Below are positions 27,301-38,500 of a stretch of 64,000 nucleotides of DNA, piece by piece. A model generated the notes under the pieces. That model did not search any database. It was not told where the DNA came from and saw only the letters and a list, made by a program, of their open reading frames with translations. A program made the translations under genes and the position numbers. Where the stretch lies: positions 27,452,501 through 27,516,500 of the forward strand of contig CM049400.1 in the NCBI GenBank assembly GCA_026929865.2, given 5' to 3'. How positions within the stretch are numbered: position 1 is the stretch's first letter; each line of letters starts with the position of its first letter. The stretch comes from Hyperoplus lanceolatus (lineage: Eukaryota; Chordata; Actinopteri; Uranoscopiformes; Ammodytidae).

Positions 27301-30300
27301 GGATTTGTTTCCTCCTTTTGTAGCTGTATTATTTTTTTAAATGCTCAGACATTGTTGGTCCAACACTCAGCAGTGTCCCATGGGTAAAGTAACTCATCAC
27401 TATATACTTAAAAACCACCCCAGGGAGGCAGATTTTTAAAGATGACATGGACTTGATACACCTAGGTTTCTTTCTATCCCTTTTCGAACGGGGTCTAGTG
27501 TGTTTTATGTTCAAATTGGCTTTAGATTTTTTGTTTTTCGTTGTTGTTATTCCTATTTTTTTGTTTTTCTTATTCTTTTATTTGTTATTTAAAATAGTTG
27601 GGATTTCTTCACAGTCTTATCATCAACCTCCGCACACTCACCCGCTTCTCATCAACACACTCTAAACACACAATCCACATGCCTGATAGTGTTTCCAGAC
27701 CGAGAGGGAAGCTTTCACCTCTGCATGCATTCAGTCGCAGGTCTTGTTGACTGATGCAAACTCACAGCTGACAGCACACACATATACACACCATCTGTGA
27801 CGTTGTCATCGGCCAACAATGTGAAAAACAGTATGCTGATCCCTTGTTTTCCTCAGAGGGAGACGGAGCAGGGGGGAACTGAACGTCCCTCTTCATCCTC
27901 CTACTACTCCTACAGGTCACATCTGGTGGATGGATTGATAGAGCAGAGAAGGCATACAGACAGACAGAGAAAGAGGCACAGGTTTTGGAAAATGAAAGTT
28001 CCTTACTATCTTATCAGCAGGGGAGGACCGGTGACTTGAGATACATTTAGCATTAGCTGTGCAAGCATCTTATCACAGTGAAATATGAGCTTGGTAAACA
28101 CGCCGCTGCTGCCTCTGGTAGCTCTCTGCACATCTGGAGTAGGAGTTGTCTGGCAAAACAAACATGTGATATGGAAAGAGCACTTTATCTGCTGGTTGGA
28201 AAGTTTTCTTGAGGCTGCTGTGTAATCCAGGTGACTTGATTTCTTAGTTGTTGTTTTTTCAAATCTATATTTTTTTCTTCTGAAGATCCTCCATCCAAGG
28301 AGAACCCCTATGAAGATATAGAGCTGGAGAGAAGTTGTCTGGGAAGCAAATGTGTTTCACCTGCCTCCTCATCACCTGTCCCTGACACGCCAACTAAGGT
28401 ACTCAATCCTAAATACATCACTGTAAAAAACAATGTAGATTTAATGAAACACTTCTATCCTAAAAGTCACATATTATGCTCGTTATCAGGTTCAAAGTTG
28501 TAATTTGGGTTTCTAGTAGAAACAGTTTTCATGGTGTACTGTCCGAAGAACCCTTTATATTGCTCACATTGCCATTGCTGAATCTCCTCTTTTCAGCCTC
28601 TGCCTGAAACGTTCCTGTCTCTTTAAGCCCCTCCTTCCAAAAAGCCCGGCCTGCTCTGATTGGCTCTAAATCTAACTACATTTTTGACATTATTAATCTG
28701 GGGCGTGTGAATTATCACAGGCGGAGGTAGTTCTAAATTAGGTTGGTAATGAGGGGGCGTGGCTTATCCCCTTATGACATCATGAGGGGAGCTAAATATC
28801 ACAGGTGGTTTTTGAACACAGGTTTTCAGAAAGGTGGAGAACAAGATAGAGGGTTTTTTCTCATAATCTGGGAGTATTTATACACACCGGAAACCATATT
28901 AATGTTACAAAAACATGCATTATAGTTGCGCTTTAAAGTCACTATTCTAATGTGTCTGTCTTCTTCCATCTGCCCCCTAGCTCTCGTCCAAGCCTGGCTT
29001 CTTCAGACAAACTTCAGAACGACGAAGTTTCAAGCTCCTGGAACTACGTAAGACAGGCAGGGACACTGGATTCTCCTCCCCCTCCCGAACCAGCCCCCCT
29101 CCACACCCAGCAGCCCCGATGACACCCCATGCCTCTCAGGAGACCCTTACAATCGCAGGCGGAGGAAAATCCCCAAGGTATGGGAGTCTGAGAGGCCTCT
29201 TACAAACGCATGCTGCTCTCCTTATGATTTATGGTCCAGTTAACCGCTCAGGGAGGTTTCAGAGCTGGTGCACTCATGCTGCCGTCTGAGGTTGAGTAGG
29301 GCAGGGGGAACATTTTGTGATGGATTTCTGATGTGCCTGGAAGAAGGCCTCCCAGAAGCCGTATTGCAATGATCTTGGTAGGAGCCTGACACATTTAGTT
29401 TATTAGTTTAAAGAGTTAAAGATGGACGTGTCTTTCCCTTTACCTCCAGATGGTGCTGAAAATCAATGGCATCTTCGAGGCGCGGCGAGGGAAGAAACGC
29501 ATGAAGAGGGTGTCACAGTCTACAGAGTCCAGCTCAGGGAGAGGTGAGGCTGCAAATGTGAAAGCAGGCCACACAAAAGGTTTCTGCTTCACATCAACTG
29601 TGAATTAAGTGAAAGAAAAAATCTAAATTTTCAATTTTGTTGTGCTTGTACAAAAACATTTAATCAATCTTGAGACTCTCTGTATACACCTTTTTTAACT
29701 TTTTAAAACGTAATTCCACCTCTTCAATGTCACCTTCAAGGAGGTTTTGTTTCTCTTTTGTTTTGTTTATCTGGTAGTTAAGAGCATGTCTCAAACCCCT
29801 GTTAAAAGATTCTAATAAAATATTGGTGGAAAGTTCGGCTTTGGACCACGGAACAAGTAAAAACAGATCCAGGTGCAGATCCTGCTTTGGATCCAGGAAT
29901 TCTTTTAAAATCTTTATTAATATAAAAAATCCATTTTCATAGTTATGCCTCATGCTACCACACTCACTTGAAAAATAAAACTATCTTCGCATGAATTCCA
30001 TGATTGCCACTACACTTGGCACTTCAGGTATTTTGATGCAGAAGGGAAGACTTTTTAGTTGAAAAGCAGACATAAGTCAAGCAAATCCTAAAACAACAAA
30101 TATGAAAACTAATCTAAAACTGCAATTCTAATATTGATATACTGTATTGATATAATAATACTACTAGTATTCATTTTTATTGGCAATGTTACATTCTGGG
30201 GTCAGATAATACTGACCTGTGTTTCAGAGGACTGGGTGGGGTTATGTGCTAGTGGCTGGAATGAAGGCCATGAGAGCAAATACCATGTGCTACACTAGTT

Positions 30301-33300
30301 TCCTGTTGCTGTTATTTGTAGAAACTTCACACTTTGTATTTCACTTTTTTTCTCTTCAATTCAGTGACAGATGAGAACAGTGAGTCGGAAAGTGACACGG
30401 AGGAGAAACTAAAAGGTAAGAAGATAAAATAAATACTACACATACAATACCTACAAAGGGGACGCTACAGTGTTGTATCTACAGTATGCTATTTTGTAAG
30501 TTACAAATAAGCACAATAGAAGCATGTGGCCCCAAACTGATTCAGATTGTAGTTTCCTTTCCTTTCATTGTGTAGCTATTAGCTACTAGCTAACAAAAAA
30601 TACAATATTTTATTTGCAGATTCCATACCTAACATGGAGGCATTTGCATGAAATATGTTTCTCTGCCCCACAGCTCACAGCCAGCGGCTGGTGTCAGTCC
30701 AGTCCATGCTGAGGCAGACGGGGCGGTACCGGACCTTGGAGAGGGATCTGATGGAGCTGCAGGAGAGGAACCTCTTTGAGTATTTCATTGTTGTTGCACT
30801 CCACAAGACCAAGGCTGGAGTCCCATACCTGCCAGAAGTCACACAGCAGTTCCCTCTCAAGGTGGAAGAAGATAAATGATACTATTCTTTATATATATAC
30901 GTATATTATTCCAAAATGAGAAACTGGGAAATAGTATTAAAAAGAAAATAATGCTGTAAAGGAAACAACATTTTAGCTTTCTAACCTGGGCATGTGCATG
31001 ATCAACTGATATGTACGTGAACATGGACAATTTTGCTTTCATAGAAACAGTTGTGTTGCCTTGCATGTGAAGAATTCTTTACAACATGTGATATTAACAA
31101 TGTCAAGGCTATTATCTTATTGACTTACCTTTTTCTATAGACTTTACTTACGTTACTTAAAATAGTGACACTGCAGGTTTTTGATAATAAATTATAAGCG
31201 TTAGAGAGGTTAAAAAAATCCAACATGGTATATCATTTGTTTCTGTCATTGTTCACTTGTCTTTTTCTAGTTTAAATGTGACTTCATATCCATATTGGTC
31301 TTACAAAACCCTAACCTGAAAGCTGTGAGTGAAATACAATGGTCTAATAATTTAGATATTCTTTTTCACGTTTTCTCTCTCTTCTTCCTCCCAGCTTGAG
31401 AGGAGCTTCAAGTTCATGCGGGAGACTGAGGACCAGCTGAAGGTCATCCCTCAGTTCTGTTTCCCTGACGCCAAAGACTGGGCGCCTGTCGACAACTTCC
31501 CCAGGTCAGTGCGAGTCTGACTGCTGCCATAGCACTTAAAAAAAAGTGAAAGAAAAAAAGAAAAATACAGGGACATGGGAATTTCCCGGCAAGTGGTAAT
31601 ATCCCGGTTGTTTTCTTTGCTAATAACCACTTGTTAGAGAAGAAGCTGAAAGCCCAGAACTGAAATGACCTTTTGGCCTGCTCTTTACGATAAAGCCCTG
31701 GCACTGACATATAATTACAGGGAGAGGTGGTGAATTTAGCATCTTACACCTGGTTTGTTATTACAAAATCACCTCTCTGTTTAAAATTGGCCGTATTACC
31801 CAATACCTCATAGCTTAGCCTTTCAACGTCTGCATTGTTCTGAGAAGTGATGATGGGTTTCCCGGTGATGGGGATGGCTAATAATTACCTGGAGGCGAAT
31901 GTTGGATGGGTGAGGGGCCCACCAAACACACACCTTCATTGAACTGGCTGACACTGTCACTTGTCAGGAAGGTCCTAGCCGGTCAATGAATACCTGTCAG
32001 GTAGAGCTTAGGAGGTTTTTATGTGGATATTTGCAGAGTAAGCCTGGCCTGAGGGCTTTCCCTCTCAAGTACAAAGTAGATTGTGTTTTTCTCTTTCTCC
32101 AACAGTCTTATCTGTAAGATTACAAAAATATGTTCCAGTATGTCTGAATCATCTGAATTATCAATTCATTTATTTTACTCTTAGTGAGACGTTCTCATTT
32201 GTTCTGACTGGTGAGGATGGAAGCAGGCGCTTTGGATACTGTCGGCGATTACTGGTATGTTCCTAAATGACCTCAAATGCTGCTGCACCATATCACTAGC
32301 TTCTCCTAATTGAATATTAATATGAACAATAAATATTCAGATTTTTTTTACCTTCCTGAATGTACCTTTAAAGTGTCTGCGAAAACGAGGGCTTTGCTCT
32401 GCTCCAGTGCTCTAATCCTGTGGTTGTACTTCGGTGAGCAGTCTTGTGACACTCTAGTGTTTTGAAGCTTTCTTTTTCTCTTGCCGGCTGTTCACAGCCC
32501 AGCGGTAAAGGCCGAAGGCTCCCTGAGGTCTACTGCATCGTCAGCCGCCTGGGCTGCTTCGACCTCTTCTCCAAGGTATAGTGAACGAAACAAAAACATG
32601 CATAAAAGTTCACATAAATACAAATCTTGCATCAGATAAAATGACATTGTACAGGATTGCATGTGTTCTACAAACACCTACATACAACCTCACCCCCTCT
32701 AAATGAGTAGAGCTGTACCACCCTTGGTGCCCACAGGGCCCCACCCACCCTCTGCCCGCTCTACTTTCCCACAGCACAGCATAGTCCTAGCTCCAGTACA
32801 GAGACACATGTGAACTGCAGCTGATGTGGTTACTGCTGATGTGGTTACTTCCCTGTATTCAGCTTTAGATTTTTACACGTCTACTTGTTTACGTAAACAT
32901 TTGAGCAGTATACAGTACATATGCCATTGCAAAAAAAATTAGTTTGTAAGGCTTCAGACATGGGCATAGACAGGTAAATGTAGTATATCAGCTGTTATGC
33001 TAAATGGTCAATAGATCTATTGCGGCATCTGTGTAGAAAGTACTCAGTGCTGATGATATTCTGAAACTGTTTCATCTGTATCAAATCAACTACACACAAG
33101 TTTAATACTATACAGATGTGTACACAGTATGTGTGAAGAAGGGTACGCATGATGGATTCAAGCTGTTATCCATTTGTTGTATCGGCTTTTGACAATGTTT
33201 GGCCTTCTCCACTACCGACTTCACCCTTGATTAATTTAGGATGGCACAGATGCCATTTTGACTCTGACGTTTCCAGAAAAAAGAGATTGTTATCTCAATA

Positions 33301-35468
33301 GGACTTGTAACTGTTTTAATGAATAGAAAGAAGTAGAAGGAAAATTCCATAATACGATAGATATTTACCATTTTAAACTATTATGTTTACTTTAGAAATC
33401 ACACACAATAGGTGTCAACTTTATATAATGACATAGGAAATGTCATAAAGTATATTAGTATCATGATATTGTTAATTTTATATAGAATCATTTAAGAAAC
33501 GTGTCACTCAAATAAAATTATATATAATGGTCTTTGATTTGCATGATTGTATTACAACCTGATATATATTAAAGGTATAGCTGCGATTGTATGAATGATC
33601 CTGCAAAATATTTGAAAGTGACATCCTATCCCGTCTATGTCACCCTAAAGATAGAAATATTTATGTTACTAAAAGGGTGTAATCTATTGAAAAGAGTATA
33701 TAAGATGTAAATCTGATGTTCTTAATTCTGGGAGATAATTCATTGATTTGATGCTTCAGACCTACAGTACAAATCATATCAGTACACTGTACACATATAC
33801 AGTATACTCATATAAGTATTTGTGATTGCCCGTATTAAAACTAAAGAGCCTCTTTCTCTGTGTTTTCCAGATCCTGGATGAAGTGGAAAAGAGGCGAGCG
33901 ATCTCCCCTGCTCTGGTGCAGCCTTTTATGAGAGGGATAATGGAAGCTCCCTTCCCCGCACCAGGACGGACCATCACTGTCAAAAACTTTCTACCTGGCT
34001 CTGGGACAGAGGTGAGAGTATGGTGGTTTCAGTAGTTTTTATACTTTTGTCTTGGAGGCAAAACCCAAAAGCAAATTTTAATAAATGACATGACATTTTA
34101 AGGTGAAGTCAGCGATTCTGGAGATTACTTGGTGACAAAATCCCTCTTTGTCAAAATCAGTGAATATCTCCTTATGATCTGCTACCTGTCTGTACTGTAT
34201 GTGAGCTTGAAGAAAAATCCTGGGTTAATACACAGACTAAGCTCTGTAAACGGGCATGTTGCTAGCTACGGTGGCCCGCATTTGTTTACATATCCATTGT
34301 TGCATTACGGGTTACAGAGCCTAGGCTATGTACAAAAAACAGATTTGATTCCAGCTACACAAAGTACGGACAGGTAGCGGCTCATCAAGAGATATTTATG
34401 GAAGTAAATGAGTGTCATCGGATTTTGAAAATAAAAAGCCATTGAATTTTAAGCACTGAATATTTATGCATTGAAATAACGTATCTGAATCTTTTGCAGC
34501 ATTGAAATAATGTATCTGAATTTTTTGCCGCATTGAAATAATGTATCTGAATGTTTTGCCTCTGAATTTAACTCATTACATTTTAAACAACTCATTTTCA
34601 CCTTTATTTTACAATGTTCTCAAATTCAAAATCAAATATTCAACGTTAAAAAATTCAACGTGCCAAATTCAACTGCAAAATCCCATGTATGAAATTCAGA
34701 GTAAAACTTTGGGGACCCAAGGAAGAGCAATCGATCATAGATGCTAGATCGCGTTTAAACAAAGAGAGCTAGTGGGAATATTAGCTTGTTGCCTTGGATA
34801 CCCCTGACTGATGCAGGAAGGCAAATCAGGTTTTAGCCATGTCAAACGGCAACGCAAGTAACAATGGTGCTTGGGTGAGTACAAACATGTTTCTATATAG
34901 GGAAGAATATAATGGTTAGCATATATATAGAAACATGTTTGTACTCACCGAAGCACCATCGTTACTTGCATTGCCGTTTGACATGGCTAAAACCTGATTT
35001 GCCTTCCTGCATCAGTCAGGGGTATCCAAGGCAACAAGCTAATATTCCCACTAGCTCTCTTTGTTTGAACGCGATCTAGCATCTATGATCGATTGCTCTT
35101 CCTTGGGTCCCCAAAGTTTTACTCTGAATTTCATACATGGGATTTTGCAGTTGAATTTGGCACGTTGAATTTTTTAACGTTGAATATTTGATTTTAAATT
35201 TGAGAACATTGTAAAATAAAGGTGAACATTTGTTGTTTAAAATGTAATGAGTTAAACTCAGAGGCAAAAAATTCAGATACATTATTTCAATGCATAAATA
35301 TTCAGTGCTTAAAATTCAATGGCTTTTTATTTTCAAAATCCGATGACACTCATTTACTTCCATAGATATTCACTGATTTTCGACATCAAACATTCTCCAG
35401 AAGTGCTGACTCAACTTCTAAATCAATATCTTTATGTGTATGTGTGGAGTATGTGCATTACTAACTAA

Positions 35469-35512
<44 letters not shown>

Positions 35513-38500
35513 TACAGGTGATAGAGCTGTGCCGGCCGTCAGATTCCCGACTGGAACATGTGGACTTTGAATGTCTCTTTTCCTCCTTGAGTCTCCGTCT
35601 CCTTCTCCGAGTGTTTGCCTCTCTTCTCCTGGAGCGCAGGGTCATATTCACTGCTGACAAACTAAGGTTGGTTACAGCAACATCTTGTGACAGACCTATA
35701 GGCCCAATCTATCCACTTGATTAAATTTGATGCCATCGGATTATTGAAGAAAGGAATATGATGCCCAAAAAGAGCAAGAGTAAGGAGTTTGAAAGATATG
35801 ACAGAGACACATATTCTGAGGAAAAGAATATCCTGACCCAAGTGTGAGAGGAAGGAATGCTGTTATGTTATACAGTCGCCTGGGGAACAATCACTTTGTC
35901 TCTGGAAAACTGTCATGAATGCCAGATAGAAGGAGTTTGGCCTTAAAGCAGCGAACACGTGTGCACAATGACGTCATCACACCCAAACAGTCCACTTAAA
36001 AATCCTTTACTGTTTTTTAACTGTTGTGGTACACCTGGTTCAACATGTGGGCTTGGCAGAATCAATCACTGTGTTTTGATTTAGATTTATTATTGCAGTA
36101 AGTATAATTGCAAATCAATATGTAGTTATCCGAGTTATGCGGAAAAAAATGTCTGTGTGTGTATCTTCCCTTTTCGCGCATAAACTGGTGTTTTAAACGT
36201 AGTTTAAGAAGCATTTCACACCAGGGCTCATTCGCAGATCACGAGTCGTTGCACATTCTCTACTGTGGAGTGGAAACTTGGCCTCCTCAATCCATTTTTT
36301 TAATGAATTAACTGTGAGCAGATGCACACAAGGGAGAGATTTAGTTAACAGCATGGGGTGAGTTTTTTCCCTGCCGCTGTATAATTTTTACAAGTGTTAC
36401 ATCACTCTCCTCTAATGGATGCTTTTTAACATTCCTCTCAGGCTAAATACGGGTTTGTTGCAGCAACAGGAATTCACTTTTAACATCATGTTCCAAATTA
36501 AGAAAAATGGGCTCTTTTCTCCAGGTGTTGATTAGCTCCATCTTGTGGTGGAGACTCCGATTGTATTTTCAGTCATAAGAACCAGCTTTTAGAGATATGC
36601 TTTGAAGGGTTTTTGTGGCATATATTCTCTATACTAAAAATCAATGGTGCGTTCAAAAGCTCCAGAATATTTACTGATTGGAACCTGTCATGAGATTGTT
36701 TTAATAATAATCAAAATACTAATGTCCATTATTTTGGTATCTGCTAATAACCATATCTGCTCTCATCTAAGAACAAGTTGTCAGTGTTTTATGAGCCTTA
36801 AGCATTTTCTCCCCCTCTTTCCGCAGCACATTGTCTCAGTGTTGTCATGCAGTAGTGGCTCTACTCTACCCCTTCACCTGGCAGCACACGTACATCCCTG
36901 TGCTCCCACCTTCCATGTTGGATATTGTCTGCACCCCTACACCCTTTATAGTCGGCCTACTCTCCAGCTCTCTGCCTCGACTTAAAGAGCTTCCCATAGA
37001 AGAGGTAAGATGATTCTCGTGTGTGTGTGTGTTTCCTCAACAGCTCTAGGAAATGCCATCACTCTCATTCTGCTCTTCCCTCAGGTGCTGGTGGTCGACC
37101 TCTGCAACAGCCGCTTCCTCCGTCAGGTATACACCATAAGCACTCAATAGAAAACAGTGAAAATGTGTCTATGGCCACATGGCGTCAGCCTTTATGTTTA
37201 GTGACAGATGTCAGATGAATATAATATGTTAATTCACTATAGTATGTTTACTATATTTATCCCTGTGTCTATCCCTCCACAGCTGGATGATGAGGACTCC
37301 ATTCTTCCCCACAAGCTGCAGGCGGCTCTGGAGCATGTGCTGGACAAGAGGAAGGAGCTGGCCAGTGACAAAGGAGATCTGCCCAATGGTGACTAAGCAC
37401 ACTCATTACAATATGTTCTCAGAAGGATACATTTGTGAAAAAGAACATTCCTTTTAGTTGTTTAAGCTCTGTAAAATACATGATTGAGGTTGCATTCAGG
37501 TGCGTTTACAATTCAAGGTTGTTCAGTGTTTTGCAAAATATAGCCTCTAGCTTATAAACTTTCAACTTCACATTCTTGGCTGCATCAAAGCTGTAGTGCG
37601 TAAGTTCTGTCGCCCCCATAAGGATTTCTGCTTAATTGCAACAACGTCGGCGCATCAATATGACTAAAGTCATGTCTTTCGGCGATTTTATAGCTTTTGT
37701 TGTACGTCCAGGTTTTTTCTTAGCAGTAGAATCAACAACTGAAACATTACGCTTCTTGGCGTTTTCAGCCTTAACCTGTTGTATGTCCTGTCCAACTCCA
37801 AAGTGGAACACTGCTGTTGTCCTTTTTCTGTCGTGACCTAAAACTCAGCACCTCAAGTGCGGCTGAGCTTGTACAGAAATATTTTTGTGGAGCTAACATG
37901 CTTAATCAACTTTGTGTCAACTCATTGATCAATATTTTGTAGGAAAAATAGGTCACACCTGGGAATTTACTAATCTATTTTATATCTTTTCACTCCTCTT
38001 TTCCATCATGGTTTCCCTTACTGTACCTCCACCCAGAATCTAGCTCCCTCAGCGCTGTGGTGTCGGAGGCCTTCGTCCGTTTCTTCGTGGAGATGGTCGG
38101 TCACTACTCTCTCTTCATGGGCTGCTCAGAGCGAGAAGATGAGTCCGTCTCCTCCCCCACCTCCCTCAGCCCCACTTCTTCCTCTTCTACTTCCTCCTCG
38201 TCCTTCCAGCGTGAGGCCTTTCGCAAAGCCGTCACTTCCAAGAGCTTGAGAAGGTTCCTGGAGGTGTTTATGGAGACCCAGACGTTCACCGGCTTCATCC
38301 AGGAGAGGGATCTGCGCAGGCAGGGCCTCAGAGGTACTGAGGTTGGAGATCTTGAAGCAGTGAACAGTAAAACATTGAAAGTGTCCCCATAGATCTGGAA
38401 GAACTCTTCACATATATCCAGTCAAAGTTCAATAACAAGTTCTGAAGCCGACCTTGGGTGGAGATTGTTTTGTCAACTGCTGTTTCTTAAGGTCAAGAGT

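Larger units (their letters stand above)
34101..35417. mobile_element. palindromic non-autonomous DNA element, copy 2 (split by a foldback)
   Basis: The left end AGGTGAAGTCAGCGATTCTG and right end CTCCAGAAGTGCTGACTCAAC match the ends of copy 1 at 11,529. Interior segments shared with copy 1 include AATACACAG and GATATTCACTGATTTT. The foldback at 34,397-35,364 interrupts it near its right end. Without the insert it would be about 340 bp, close to copy 1. Confidence 0.7.

Noticed and set aside
34541-35282. Two nearly identical 68-codon frames on opposite strands
   Set aside because: They are mirror images produced by the two foldback arms and have no protein family features.
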